Of a DNA stretch of 64,000 nucleotides, positions 47,337 to 57,409 are shown in pieces. The stretch's first letter is position 1. Every line of letters begins with the position of its first letter. A program made the translations under genes and the position numbers. Source of the DNA: Xenorhabdus miraniensis (GTDB taxonomy: Bacteria; Pseudomonadota; Gammaproteobacteria; Enterobacterales; Enterobacteriaceae); NCBI RefSeq assembly GCF_002632615.1, contig NZ_NITZ01000009.1, forward strand, positions 20,677 through 84,676. The letters are read 5' to 3'. Under the pieces are notes generated by a model that was given only the letters and a program-made list of their open reading frames with translations, was not told the origin of the DNA and ran no database searches.

Positions 47337-49685
47337 TCAGAATGCGCGCTGGTATGGAAGAATACCTTGCTGTAGCATTTTCTGACTCCCCAAACTGTGA
47401 TTGTTACTTAAGCCACGAAGTTCAACATTGAATGACCATTTGTTGTCATACTGACTGCTGCCGAATCTCCAGTTGACGATCTTGCGTTCATAGCCCACAT
47501 TGACTGCCCAACAGCAAGTGTTGTATTGCAGACCTACCATCTGGTTCGCCGGTTGTTTCTCTTTGGTATCGTAGTAATACGCTCCGACAAATGCCCAGTG
47601 ATCCGTCAATGGCCAGCTTGCCACCATTCCAACCTGCGAAATACCCTGTTGATAAGCTGGCGCACCGCCTTTGAGCGTGGCCTGAATATAATCGCGGTCA
47701 ACGAAACGATAGTTTAACTGCAATATGCGATCAGCATCACGACGGTATTCCACTACTGCATTACCCATGGTTAAACTACCCAGACGGTTATCATATTGCA
47801 GCCCGCCTTTGAATCCCCAGGAATCATTGATTCTCCAGTGCGTATCGCCAGCCCATGTCGTGGCGCCCGTTCCCTTTTTGTTCCCGATGATATCTTTAGA
47901 ACCTGAATTAGGTTCAGTATCTTCAGTACGTGGACGTTCAAAGTAGTAGATTTGACCTACGGACAGGCTAAAACGTTCAACTAAATCTTCATCATAAATA
48001 CGGGTAGTTACACCCGTCGTAAATTGATTGGCAGATGAAATGCGGTCTAAGCCACTGTAGAAGCGGTCACGGAACAATCCGGTATAGTCGGCTTGCAGCA
48101 GGGAAGAATCAAAGTTGTTGATGTTATTTTGATTCTTGTAAGGCACATACAAATACTGAGCGCGTGGCTCCAGCGTCTGGGTATAATCCTGATTAAAATA
48201 CATGGCGCGTTCAAACACCATCTTGGCATCTGATTTAAATACAGGCAGGAGACGGTTTACTGATCTCTCCAATGAAGCCGTAACTTTATTGGCTTTGGTT
48301 GCAGCAGTAAGATCCTGTTGGTAATGCGTAGCCATCAACTTAAATTCATTATTGATGCTGGCCCAGCTATTGGAAAGTGGCAAGTTAATGGTGGGTTCCA
48401 CATGCAAACGTGTTGCATCAGGCCACTGGCTACCAACGCTGGTAAATTTAGCTGCTTGGGCATAGGCATGAAAATCAAATGGCCCTAAATCGTTTTTATA
48501 ATAATTCAGATCCAACTGAGGGGCTGCCCGGTAGGCTCTTCTTCTATCGTCAATGGTAAAAATCTGGAACTGTTTGGTTGCGAGTGTGGCATTCCAGTTC
48601 TGTTGCGCATAACCAATACTGAATTTCTGGGTCGCATAGCTGTCCGTGCTAGAACCATACTGAGAAGTAAAGTCAGTAAAATAGCTTGGATCACTGACTT
48701 TGGTATAGTCGGCGCTAAAACGCCAGACCTGATTCATGACGCCGCTATGGTTCCAATAAAAGAGCCAGCGATTATCACTCTCTCGTTCAGGTCTTTTGTC
48801 TTCCCTGTACAGGCGGTCGTTGCCTATCCAATCCAACGCAACAGTGCCCGTACCGGCTTTAGTCAGGTAACGGAATTCATTATCCAGTTTCAAGCCACGC
48901 ATAGTGATAAGATGCGGAGTGATCGTGGCATCATAATTAGGGGCAATATTCCAGTAATACGGCAGCAGGAATTGGAAACCATCTTTATTGGAGAAACTGG
49001 CATTGGGGATCAGGAAACCCGAGCGGCGTTTATCACCAATCGGTAACTGCAAATACGGGCTGTAAAACACTGGCACGTTGGCAACCCGGAAACGGGCATT
49101 CCAGATTTCAGCCACTTCTTCTTCGCGATCCAGGATCACTTCGGAACCGACAACACTCCAGCTATCGTTGCCCGGCAAACAAGAGGTAAATATCCCGTTA
49201 TTTAAAATGGTATAGCGGTTTTCATCACGCAACATCATCTTATCTGCACTGCCACGTCCCTGGCGGCCAACCATCTGGTATTTGCCTTGTTCCACGTCGG
49301 TGTCTTTATTGTTTAAATTAGCCCAGGCGCGTGGCCCTTTCAAAATGATCTGAGGGTCATCATAGCTGACATTACCTGTTGCGGTAATAGTACGAACGAG
49401 TTCTTTATCTTGTGTTTGCTCAAGCCTGACTTTATCGGCTGTCAGCGTTTTATTTCCCTGCCGGATATCAACATTACCAATGAACTCAACCGCATTAGGA
49501 TATTCGCCACGAGTATCTTCGGATTTAATGTTAACGGGCATTTTATTGGGATCACCTGTGATAATCGGCTTATCATAGACAGGGACACCCAGCATACATT
49601 GTGCTGCGAGGTCAGCATGTGCTTGCTGACTGTAAAGTGCGGCCCATACCATCGTGGCCAGCAGGGTAGGATAACATTTGTTCAT
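47337..49685 (-). CDS. lptD: LPS-assembly protein LptD
   Basis: 782 residues (E. coli 784). Outer-membrane translocon that inserts LPS with LptE. Signal peptide of about 24 residues ending QQAHA. N-terminal jellyroll of the OstA fold (about 55-165, ...[20 protein letters not shown]), then a 26-strand barrel ([25 protein letters not shown] in segments). The cysteine pairs that must form the activating disulfides are conserved: Cys near 30 (QCMLGVP), SCLPGND near 170, and the adjacent NTCCWAV pair near 726. First gene of its operon, divergent from djlA. Confidence 0.98.
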   Translation of the reverse strand: MNKCYPTLLATMVWAALYSQQAHADLAAQCMLGVPVYDKPIITGDPNKMPVNIKSEDTRGEYPNAVEFIGNVDIRQGNKTLTADKVRLEQTQDKELVRTITATGNVSYDDPQIILKGPRAWANLNNKDTDVEQGKYQMVGRQGRGSADKMMLRDENRYTILNNGIFTSCLPGNDSWSVVGSEVILDREEEVAEIWNARFRVANVPVFYSPYLQLPIGDKRRSGFLIPNASFSNKDGFQFLLPYYWNIAPNYDATITPHLITMRGLKLDNEFRYLTKAGTGTVALDWIGNDRLYREDKRPERESDNRWLFYWNHSGVMNQVWRFSADYTKVSDPSYFTDFTSQYGSSTDSYATQKFSIGYAQQNWNATLATKQFQIFTIDDRRRAYRAAPQLDLNYYKNDLGPFDFHAYAQAAKFTSVGSQWPDATRLHVEPTINLPLSNSWASINNEFKLMATHYQQDLTAATKANKVTASLERSVNRLLPVFKSDAKMVFERAMYFNQDYTQTLEPRAQYLYVPYKNQNNINNFDSSLLQADYTGLFRDRFYSGLDRISSANQFTTGVTTRIYDEDLVERFSLSVGQIYYFERPRTEDTEPNSGSKDIIGNKKGTGATTWAGDTHWRINDSWGFKGGLQYDNRLGSLTMGNAVVEYRRDADRILQLNYRFVDRDYIQATLKGGAPAYQQGISQVGMVASWPLTDHWAFVGAYYYDTKEKQPANQMVGLQYNTCCWAVNVGYERKIVNWRFGSSQYDNKWSFNVELRGLSNNHSLGSQKMLQQGILPYQRAF

Positions 49686-49867
49686 AGATGTTTATGCGGT
49701 TCCGTCATCAGTGCCATCGTGCCGGCAAATGTTCAGAGACTAACGTAGTTGAGATATATGCACCAGAGTAAAGTTTAACTTTGCTTATCTTGTTGTTAGG
49801 CACAGAGCTTAATGAATAGTATGATAATGCAAAATTGCGCTAAGGGCATTGGGGAATTGAAGACTAT

Positions 49868-50692
49868 ATGCAGTATTGGGGAAAATTATTTGGATTAATA
49901 TTTGGTATTGCGTCTGGTGCTGGTTTTTGGGGGATTGTGATTGGCGTGTTGTTGGGTCACATTCTTGACAAAGTCAGGGCCCGAAATTTGGGTGCCGATG
50001 CTAAAGGCCCGACCCGACAGTCCCTGTTTTTTCGCAGTACTTTCCAAGTATTGGGGCATATAACCAAAGCAAAAGGCCGGGTAACAGAAACAGATATCCA
50101 GCTTGCCACTCAACTGATGGACAGAATGCAACTGCATGGTGAAGCCAGGCTTGCCGCCCAGCAGGCATTTCGTGAGGGCAAACAGCCTCAGTTCCCTCTG
50201 CGTGAAACATTACGACAATTACGGCGTGCTTGCGTTGGTCGTTTTGACCTGACTCGGATGTTTTTGGAAATTCAGTTACAGGCTGCATTTGCTGACGGTG
50301 AACTGCATCCTAACGAAAGAAAAGTTTTATTTGTTATCGCCGAAGAACTGGGAATTTCCCGTATTCAATTTGAACAGTTCCTTGCCATGATGGAAGGCGG
50401 GCGTCATTTTGACGGGCAGAATTTTGGTGGGCAGAATCAGCAATACGGGCATTACCAAGGTCGTGGGCAGCAGCGTGCGACGTTGTCAGATGCCTGTAAG
50501 GTATTGGGCGTCAATGAACAGGATGACGCCACAACCATTAAGCGGGCTTATCGAAAACTAATGAGTGAACATCATCCCGACAAACTGGTGGCGAAAGGTT
50601 TACCACCAGAAATGATGGAACTTGCGAAACAAAAAGCGCAGTCCATCCAGTCTGCTTACGATTTAATTAAAAAAGAGAAGGGCTTTAAATAG
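49868..50692 (+). CDS. djlA: Membrane-anchored J-domain co-chaperone DjlA
   Basis: 274 residues (E. coli 271). An N-terminal transmembrane helix ([24 protein letters not shown]) in place of a cleaved signal. A TerB-like central domain (about 60-170, with [24 protein letters not shown]) is followed by a glycine/glutamine-rich linker ([20 protein letters not shown]). The C-terminal J domain (about 208-274: [20 protein letters not shown] ... HHPDK) carries the HPD tripeptide that stimulates DnaK. Divergent from lptD, as in E. coli. Confidence 0.97.
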   Translation: MQYWGKLFGLIFGIASGAGFWGIVIGVLLGHILDKVRARNLGADAKGPTRQSLFFRSTFQVLGHITKAKGRVTETDIQLATQLMDRMQLHGEARLAAQQAFREGKQPQFPLRETLRQLRRACVGRFDLTRMFLEIQLQAAFADGELHPNERKVLFVIAEELGISRIQFEQFLAMMEGGRHFDGQNFGGQNQQYGHYQGRGQQRATLSDACKVLGVNEQDDATTIKRAYRKLMSEHHPDKLVAKGLPPEMMELAKQKAQSIQSAYDLIKKEKGFK

Positions 50693-50723
50693 CGCTTATC
50701 CAAATGTGCCAAAAGCGCATGCG

Positions 50724-51377
50724 TTAAAAATCTGCCTGGCACTCAAAATACATTGGAGTGCCATAAGCCGGATGAGTAATGAAGAGTTCTTGGGCATGTA
50801 ATTGCAGGCGAGGTGCCAATTCCCTTGCCTGTTCATGGGCATAGAACCGATCCCCCAGAATAGGGTTGCCAAGTGCTAACATATGTACACGGAGCTGATG
50901 AGAGCGCCCTGTGATTGGTGCCAGCCTGACCCGCGTTGCTTGTGCTTCATACTCCAGTACCTGATACTCTGTTTGTGCCGATTTGCCGGTTTCAAAACAG
51001 ACTTTCTGTTTCGGGCGATTCGGCCAGTCGCAGATTAACGGTAGATCCACCAATCCTTCTTCCGGCTCCAGTTTTCCCCATACCCGCGCGATATAGACTT
51101 TTTTCGGTTCACGCTCGCGGAATTGACGCTTCAATTCACGTTCGGCGGCTTTAGTCAGCGCAACAACCATGATACCGCTGGTGGCCATATCCAATCGATG
51201 TACTGATTCAGCAGTGGGAAATTCCGCTTGTACCCGTGTCATGATACTGTCCTTGTGCTCTTCTGCTTTGCCCGGCACAGAAAGCAATCCACTGGGTTTA
51301 TTGACAACCATAATGTGCTCGTCTTGGTACAGCACATATAACCAAGGATCTGTCGGGGGATTATAAGACTCCAGCAT
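50724..51377 (-). CDS. rluA: Dual-specificity 23S rRNA/tRNA pseudouridine synthase RluA
   Basis: 217 residues from ATG at 51377 (MLESYNPPTDPWLYVLYQ), which has the SD GGGAGC 5 bases upstream. The frame runs open to 51479 only because the upstream tandem repeats lack stops. Makes pseudouridine 746 in 23S rRNA and 32 in several tRNAs. Motifs: VVNKPSGLLSVPG (about 22-34), VHRLDMATSGIMVVA with the catalytic Asp (about 60-74), PITGRSHQLRVHMLALG (about 171-187) and HPAYG. Downstream of and co-oriented with rapA. Confidence 0.96.
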   Translation of the reverse strand: MLESYNPPTDPWLYVLYQDEHIMVVNKPSGLLSVPGKAEEHKDSIMTRVQAEFPTAESVHRLDMATSGIMVVALTKAAERELKRQFREREPKKVYIARVWGKLEPEEGLVDLPLICDWPNRPKQKVCFETGKSAQTEYQVLEYEAQATRVRLAPITGRSHQLRVHMLALGNPILGDRFYAHEQARELAPRLQLHAQELFITHPAYGTPMYFECQADF

Positions 51378-51404
51378 AATAGCTCCCATATGTTGAAGGA
51401 TGAT

Positions 51405-51476
51405 CGTGTTGAAAAATAGTCGTGTCGAAAAATAGTTATGTCGAAAAATAGTTATGTCGAAAAGTCGAAAAATAGT
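51405..51476. repeat. 16-bp tandem repeats upstream of rluA
   Basis: About 4.5 copies of the 16-mer Y-R-T-G-T-Y-GAAAAATAGT: CGTGTTGAAAAATAGT (51405), CGTGTCGAAAAATAGT (51421), TATGTCGAAAAATAGT (51437), a partial TATGTCGAAA (51453), then AGTCGAAAAATAGT (51463), and a degenerate CAAATCGGAAAAAT after that. The array sits in the rluA 5' leader between the rapA terminator and the RluA SD. Confidence 0.9.
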
Positions 51477-51493
51477 CAAATCGGAAAAATGAC

Positions 51494-51518
51494 GGGGGCT
51501 TTCGTGAAGAAAACCCCC
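51494..51518 (-). terminator. Terminator after rapA
   Basis: On the minus strand GGGGGTTTTC...GAAAGCCCCC folds into a stem of about 9 bp with a short loop, followed by GTCATTTTT. Confidence 0.7.
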
Positions 51519-51583
51519 TGAGTTTAAATCAATGATTGGCGATAAGCCATTACTGATAAACCGCTATTACTGGTGAGAAACTA

Positions 51584-54493
51584 TTATTGATGAGAAACAA
51601 CCACCAGACGAATAGCGTCCAGACGCCAGTTCGCTTGATCAAGGTTAAGCAACAGATGCTTATGCTCAGATTCAATCGCTTCCAGCTCATCATCACGGAT
51701 ATTCGGGTTAACCGCTTTCAGGGCTTCCAGACGTGATAATTCTGCTGACAGGATTTCATCTGCTTCTTTTTTGGCTTTCTCAATCAATTTACGCGCTTGC
51801 TTTTCAATCAGAGGCTCTGATTGCTGCAAAATCGCATGAACTTCTTTTTGTACCGCATTAACCAGTTTGCTGGCATTGTGGCGATTGATGGCATTTAACT
51901 GGCGGTTGAAACTCTCAAACTCTACCTGAGGAGCCAGATTGGTGCCTTTCAGATCCAACAAGAGGCGCACAGGCGTTGGTGGCAAGAAGCGGGTCAATTG
52001 CAGATGTTTAGGCGCTTGTGCTTCAACAACGTAAATTAACTCAACCAACAGCGTACCGACCGGCAGTGCTTTGTTTTTCAGAATAGAAACAGCGCAGCTT
52101 CCGGTATCTCCTGACAAGACTAAATCCAGACCATTACGGATGATTGGATGTTCCCAGCTCAGGAATTGAGTATCCTCACGGGATAGCGCTTTCTCACGGC
52201 TAAACGTAATGGAGCAGCCATCTTTCGGTAATCCGGGAAAATCAGGTACCAGCATATGATCGGATGGTTGCAGGGCGATAATATTATCGCAGCGATCTTC
52301 CTGATTGATGCCGATGATATCGAACAGGTTCAGGGCAAAATTCACCAGATCCGTATCGTTATCTTGTGCGGCAATGGTTTCTGCCAGTTTTTGGCCTTGC
52401 TCGCCGCCGTTAGAATTCATTTCCAGCAGACGGTCACGGCCTTGTTCCAGTTGTTGTTTGAGTTGTTCGTGATGTGTGCGGCATTCCGCAATAAATTCAT
52501 TGAAACCCGCCTGCTCGTTTGGCTTGGCAAGGAAGTTCAACAGAACTTCATAATACTTGTCATAGATAGAACGGCCGGTCGGGCAGGTATGTTCAAAGGC
52601 ATCCAGACCTTCGTGATACCAGCGCAGGAGAATCGATTGCGCGGTGTTTTCCAGATAAGGCACGCTGATCTTAATATCGCGGCTCTGGCCGATACGATCC
52701 AGACGTCCGATACGCTGTTCCAGCAAATCAGGGTTGAATGGCAGATCAAACATGACGAGCTGATTGGCAAACTGGAAGTTACGCCCTTCGGAACCAATTT
52801 CAGAACAGAGCAGCACTTGCGCCCCTTCTTCTTCAGAAGCAAAGTAAGCCGCCGCACGGTCGCGTTCCAACAGGGACAAGCCTTCATGGAATATGGCACT
52901 GCGGATACCTTCGCGCTCACGCAGAACTTGCTCCAGTTGCAGCGCCGTTTCTGCTTTGGCACAGATCACCAGAACTTTTTCGTCACGGTTTGCCATCAAG
53001 AAACCCAACAGCCATTCTACGCGGGGGTCGAAGTTCCACCATGTGGCGTTTTCACCTTCGAACTCCTGATAGATCCGCTCAGGATAGAGCATATCTTTGG
53101 CGCGCGCTTCCACGGTTTTTTTGGCGCCCATGATGTCAGAAACTTTGATTGCCGTCTGGTATTGGGCAGGCAACGGTAACTTAATCTCGTGCAGTTCGCG
53201 ATGAGGGAAACCTTTCACGCCGCCACGGGTATTACGGAACAGCAACCGGCTGGTGCCGTGGCGATCCATCAGCATAGAGATCAGTTCACGGCGAGCATTT
53301 TCGCTCTCTTCATCCTGATGGCTGTTTGCTGCTTTCAGAAGAGGTTCAATATCCTGCTCACTGATCAGCTCAACAATCACATTTTGCTGGTCATTATTCA
53401 GCGTTTCACCGGACAACAATAACGTGACAGCATCAGCAACAGGACGATATTTCTGTTGTTCATCAATAAATGCCTGATAATCGTGGAAGCGGTTTGCGTC
53501 CAGCAGACGCAGACGGGCGAAGTGGCTCTCTTGCCCCAACTGCTCAGGTGTCGCTGTCAGCAGCAGAACAGAAGGAATTTGCTCTGCTAATTGTTCGATA
53601 GCGTAATATTCGCGGCTTGGGGCTTTTTCGCTCCACGCCAAATGGTGAGCTTCATCCACCACCATTAAATCCCAGCTCGCTTCCAGCAGATGTTCGAAAC
53701 GCTGCTTATTGCGGCGAACAAAATCCAGGGAACAGATAACCAATTGCTCGGTTTCAAAGGGGTTGTCACTGTCATGCAGCGCTTCGCTATACCGGCCATC
53801 ATCAAACAGCGAAAAACGCAGGTTGAATCGGCGCAGCATTTCTACCAGCCATTGATGTTGCAAGCTGTCTGGCACAATGATTAACACCCGCTCGGCACGC
53901 CCGGCCATCAATTGCTGGTGGATAATCATGCCCGCTTCAATGGTTTTCCCCAGACCAACTTCATCCGCCAGTAACACACGGGGGGCGTGACGCTTACCCA
54001 CTTCATTGGCAATGTGTAACTGGTGAGGGATCAAACTGGCACGAATACCACGTAACCCACTTTCAGCCAGCCGAAATTGTTCGCTCTGGTGCTTACGGGC
54101 GCGAAAACGCAGTGCAAAGCGATCCATGCGGTCAATTTGACCGGCAAACAGACGATCCTGCGGCTTATTAAACGTCAGTTTGCTATCCAGAAAAACTTCC
54201 CGCAGGCAGATATTTTCTTCTTCGGTATCCAGACGAGTACCGACGTAGATCAGCAGGCCATTATCTTGCTGAACATCATCGATCTTGAGTTTCCAGCTTT
54301 CGTGACTGGTCACGGTATCGCCCACATTAAACATAACGCGGGTAATGGGGGAGTCATTGCGTGCGTAAAGGCGGTTTTCTCCGCTGGCAGGAAAAAGCAA
54401 CGTTACCATGCGCGCATCAAGCGCTACGACTGTTCCTAATCCAAGTTCGCTTTCTGTATCGCTTATCCAGCGTTGACCAAGAGTAAATGGCAT
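51584..54493 (-). CDS. rapA: RNA polymerase-associated SWI2/SNF2 ATPase RapA
   Basis: 969 residues (E. coli 968). Recycles RNA polymerase by remodelling post-termination complexes. N-terminal Tudor-like domains (about 1-107), then a helicase core with [16 protein letters not shown] (Walker A, about 171-186), [10 protein letters not shown] (DEAH box, about 278-287), [10 protein letters not shown], and later [17 protein letters not shown] and [11 protein letters not shown] (motifs V and VI, about 560-605). The C-terminal spacer and effector domains complete the protein. Between polB and rluA, as in E. coli. Confidence 0.98.
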   Translation of the reverse strand: MPFTLGQRWISDTESELGLGTVVALDARMVTLLFPASGENRLYARNDSPITRVMFNVGDTVTSHESWKLKIDDVQQDNGLLIYVGTRLDTEEENICLREVFLDSKLTFNKPQDRLFAGQIDRMDRFALRFRARKHQSEQFRLAESGLRGIRASLIPHQLHIANEVGKRHAPRVLLADEVGLGKTIEAGMIIHQQLMAGRAERVLIIVPDSLQHQWLVEMLRRFNLRFSLFDDGRYSEALHDSDNPFETEQLVICSLDFVRRNKQRFEHLLEASWDLMVVDEAHHLAWSEKAPSREYYAIEQLAEQIPSVLLLTATPEQLGQESHFARLRLLDANRFHDYQAFIDEQQKYRPVADAVTLLLSGETLNNDQQNVIVELISEQDIEPLLKAANSHQDEESENARRELISMLMDRHGTSRLLFRNTRGGVKGFPHRELHEIKLPLPAQYQTAIKVSDIMGAKKTVEARAKDMLYPERIYQEFEGENATWWNFDPRVEWLLGFLMANRDEKVLVICAKAETALQLEQVLREREGIRSAIFHEGLSLLERDRAAAYFASEEEGAQVLLCSEIGSEGRNFQFANQLVMFDLPFNPDLLEQRIGRLDRIGQSRDIKISVPYLENTAQSILLRWYHEGLDAFEHTCPTGRSIYDKYYEVLLNFLAKPNEQAGFNEFIAECRTHHEQLKQQLEQGRDRLLEMNSNGGEQGQKLAETIAAQDNDTDLVNFALNLFDIIGINQEDRCDNIIALQPSDHMLVPDFPGLPKDGCSITFSREKALSREDTQFLSWEHPIIRNGLDLVLSGDTGSCAVSILKNKALPVGTLLVELIYVVEAQAPKHLQLTRFLPPTPVRLLLDLKGTNLAPQVEFESFNRQLNAINRHNASKLVNAVQKEVHAILQQSEPLIEKQARKLIEKAKKEADEILSAELSRLEALKAVNPNIRDDELEAIESEHKHLLLNLDQANWRLDAIRLVVVSHQ

Positions 54494-54710
54494 AAATTTG
54501 GGCTCAGTTTTCTGTTAGACAATGTTATTTATGGTTGCAGGATGGCTGCTTTTGTTGGATATCGATCATCATTGGTTATCGATAGGGATAGTTTTCAATG
54601 GACTTTATAGCGCCTGTTTTTTGATAACGAGGTCACAAAAGCACCATTCCCCTTTAGAGGGGCGATATGTTAATTGATGCTGAGCAAGCCGTCACCTGCA
54701 AAAATATCCA

Positions 54711-57059
54711 TTACTCAAAAGAGATGCTCATTTGCCCTGTCAGCAAGGTCATAAAGTCATCCTGAATAAATGGCAAGATAGCATCAGCAATCGGCATCAA
54801 TTGCTTATTGATATAGTGCTCATAATCGGGGGGTGAAGTCTGATTTTCCAACGGTTCAGGCCCGGATTGAGTGATGATATAGTTGATCCAGCCTCCGTTT
54901 TGGTACTGCAATGGGCGATGATGCTGTTGGTTATATTCATCCGCCAAACGTGCGGCCCTGACATGAGGGGGAACATTGCGCTGGTACTCAGACAATTTGC
55001 GGCGTAGCCGTTTGCGGTAAACAAGGTGATCATCAAACTCACCTGCCAGCGTTTTGGCAAGATACTCACGGACATAATTCTGATGGGGTTTCTGATGGAA
55101 GATCAGAGTATATAACTCCTTTTGGAATATTTGTGCGAGTGGTGTCCAGTCAGTTCTTACCGTTTCCAGCCCTTTGAAAATCACTTTGTCGCCACTCAGC
55201 CCGGCATAGCGCTTTTTACTGCCTTGCTCCGCACCTCGTACCGTTGGCATCAGGAAGCGCCGATAGTGCGTTTCAAATTCTAATTCCAGCACACTTTCAA
55301 GGTTGAATTCGGTTTTGAGATGATTTTTCCACCATTGGTTAACAAATTGCGCCAGCGCATGCCCAATTTGGCTGGCTTCTTTTTCAGAATGGAGGCGTTT
55401 CAGCCAGACAAACGTAGAATCTGTATCGCCATAAATCACCTGATAGCCTTGTGATTCTATTAACTCACGGGTTTGATGCATGATTTTATGCCCACGCATG
55501 GTAATTGAGGATGTCAGGCGAGGATCAAAAAAATGGCAGCCGGAAGCACCGAGTACCCCATAAAACGCATTCATAATAATTTTCAGGGCTTGGGAAAGCG
55601 GAGCGTTCTGTTGCTTTTTGGCCTTGTCACGTTCGTACCAGATTTGCGTAACGATATCGGGTAAGCAATGTTGCGTACGGGAGAAGAAGGCTTGCTTAAA
55701 ACCGGGGACAGCATGTTCATAGTCGGGAGCGGCAATTCCTTCGACCATGCCAACGGGATCAATCAGGAATGTGCGAATAATCGAAGGATAAAGGCTCTTG
55801 TAATCCAGCACCAATACCGAATCATACAACCCCGGGAATGAATCCATCACAAAACCCCCCGGACTGTTATCATCGAAATAAGTTGGCTGAACGGGAGCGA
55901 CATAGCCAATCCGGTGCATTCTTGGCAGATAAAGATGGGTGAACGCAGCCACAGAACCGCCGCTGCGATCCACCGCCAAGCCTGTTACCGTGGCGCGTTC
56001 CAATAAGAACGCCATGAGATCCGCTTTCTCAAAAATATGATTGACGAGAATACAGTCCTGCAAATTATAGTGGGCGAGGGCGGGCTTATCTTCCTGAAAG
56101 CGACGATTGATTTCATCCATGCGGTCATAGGGATTATCAAGGGATTTCCCTTCTCCCAATAGCGCTTGTGCAACATATTCAAGGCTGAATGAAGGAAAAT
56201 TCCACGTTGCCGTTTTCAGCGCTTCGATACCATCAATAATCAAGCGGCCTTCTGCTGAGGCAAAAAAGTGCCCTGCTTTAAAGCCATGTTCACGCCATTC
56301 GAGCAGGCCCTGATTACGGCCGAATTTTAATGGCACGTTATAGCGCTCAGCATGTTGCTGTAACACCCTTAAATCAAATTGAATCAGATTCCAGCCAATA
56401 ATGGCATCAGGGTCGTAATGAGCCAGCCACTCGTTGAGTTTTTCCAGCATCAGTGGACGGCTGGCGACATATTCCAGTTTGAAATTGAGATCCTGCTGGT
56501 TGCCGTTCTTCGGCCCTAGCATAAACACTGTTTTCTCACCACATCCCGCCAGGCCAATGGAATACAACTCCCCATGCTGACTGGTTTCAATATCCAGAGA
56601 TACCCATTTCAGCTTAGGGCGATAGGTGGGATTGGTTTTCATCTGATAACTTCCGTCAGGTTTCTGGCCGAACCAGACAGGGGCGGTAATAAAGCGCTCC
56701 ATCATAAACCGATCGGGCGGCCGAATATCAGCCTCGTAGAGCGGAATATCCTGTTCTTTAAGGTTTTTTTCCAGGTATTGCAGGTGGTGATATTGTAAAC
56801 AATACAGTGCTGAGACAGGCTGACGGTTGAAATCTTTCAGTGGCAAGGCGTTCAGTTGGCAATGTCTTTCTTGTGCCAATAAACGCTTGGCTTTAGGTAA
56901 ATCATGTTGAGGAATAAAGGCAACGGCTTTTTGATGAGGAATTGTGATGCGACGTGCCCCGTTATCTGTCGCCAGCCAATACACTAACTCGATGCCAGAC
57001 GAAGTATCTTTCCAGTGACGAGTCAGTATAAAACCTTGTTCAACGTGATTTATCTGCAT
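54711..57059 (-). CDS. polB: DNA polymerase II (PolB family)
   Basis: 782 residues from ATG at 57059 ([18 protein letters not shown]), equal to the E. coli length; an earlier start adds 7 codons. The 3'-5' exonuclease motif is [16 protein letters not shown] (about 152-167). Polymerase motifs: [18 protein letters not shown] (motif A, about 415-432), [12 protein letters not shown] (motif B) and [12 protein letters not shown] (motif C, YGDTDS, about 540). It copies past lesions and restarts stalled forks. In E. coli it is SOS-induced as dinA, but no CTG-N10-CAG LexA box was found in the upstream 250 bases here. Confidence 0.97.
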   Translation of the reverse strand: MQINHVEQGFILTRHWKDTSSGIELVYWLATDNGARRITIPHQKAVAFIPQHDLPKAKRLLAQERHCQLNALPLKDFNRQPVSALYCLQYHHLQYLEKNLKEQDIPLYEADIRPPDRFMMERFITAPVWFGQKPDGSYQMKTNPTYRPKLKWVSLDIETSQHGELYSIGLAGCGEKTVFMLGPKNGNQQDLNFKLEYVASRPLMLEKLNEWLAHYDPDAIIGWNLIQFDLRVLQQHAERYNVPLKFGRNQGLLEWREHGFKAGHFFASAEGRLIIDGIEALKTATWNFPSFSLEYVAQALLGEGKSLDNPYDRMDEINRRFQEDKPALAHYNLQDCILVNHIFEKADLMAFLLERATVTGLAVDRSGGSVAAFTHLYLPRMHRIGYVAPVQPTYFDDNSPGGFVMDSFPGLYDSVLVLDYKSLYPSIIRTFLIDPVGMVEGIAAPDYEHAVPGFKQAFFSRTQHCLPDIVTQIWYERDKAKKQQNAPLSQALKIIMNAFYGVLGASGCHFFDPRLTSSITMRGHKIMHQTRELIESQGYQVIYGDTDSTFVWLKRLHSEKEASQIGHALAQFVNQWWKNHLKTEFNLESVLELEFETHYRRFLMPTVRGAEQGSKKRYAGLSGDKVIFKGLETVRTDWTPLAQIFQKELYTLIFHQKPHQNYVREYLAKTLAGEFDDHLVYRKRLRRKLSEYQRNVPPHVRAARLADEYNQQHHRPLQYQNGGWINYIITQSGPEPLENQTSPPDYEHYINKQLMPIADAILPFIQDDFMTLLTGQMSISFE

Positions 57060-57408
57060 GGTTTTCTTTATTAAAAGCAATCAGCCATATCTGGTTTTGT
57101 AAAGGTAATTTCAATCATAGCACTGATAGTGGTTATTCATACAGTGTTTTTTGTGGGATTAAGGCTTGGGGTGGGAATAAAAATTCCCTGAAGAAATTGT
57201 ATTTATTAATTAATATTGTCAGTAAAATTTAGAAATTCATTTCAATAGATTTAATTTTATTAAGTTAATATCAATGATATTAACCAACTATAATGGATTG
57301 AATTCTAATCTAGTTATGGCAGGTTCCTTTTGTTATTATTTTTAATTGTATAAGATGTTATCGGTTTTTATGGAGAAGATAAATGTTAATTGAATCTGGT
57401 AAATATTG
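57060..57408. other. AT-rich region between polB and the glycosyltransferase gene
   Basis: 349 bases, very AT-rich from 57180 onward. No large gene. It contains divergent promoters and, at its right end, the mini-ORF listed separately. There is no LexA-type dyad. Confidence 0.5.
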
Positions 57409-57409
57409 A
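57383..57409 (+). CDS. Eight-codon leader ORF (MLIESGKY) coupled to the glycosyltransferase gene
   Basis: ATG TTA ATT GAA TCT GGT AAA TAT TGA. It has an excellent SD (GGAGAAG, 57372-57378, 7 bases from GGAG to the ATG). Its TGA shares its last base with the ATG of the next gene (TGATG). The downstream gene itself has no recognisable SD, so ribosomes probably load on the leader and reinitiate. No attenuator hairpin or clustered regulatory codons are visible, so the purpose is more likely coupling than attenuation. This is a sequence-based inference. Confidence 0.5.
   Translation: MLIESGKY

Noticed and set aside
51405..51476. CRISPR array
   Set aside because: The units are directly adjacent with no unique spacers and no cas genes are present, so this is a plain tandem repeat.
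51378..51479. N-terminal extension of RluA (34 codons)
   Set aside because: It is a translation of the tandem repeats and lacks a proper SD; the conserved start with GGGAGC upstream is at 51377.
52256..53179. 307-codon ORF on the plus strand opposite rapA
   Set aside because: It is antisense to the conserved helicase core of rapA and has no recognisable domain, so it is a shadow of the coding bias of rapA. The same applies to the other long antisense frames in rpoD, parC, pdxA and lptD.
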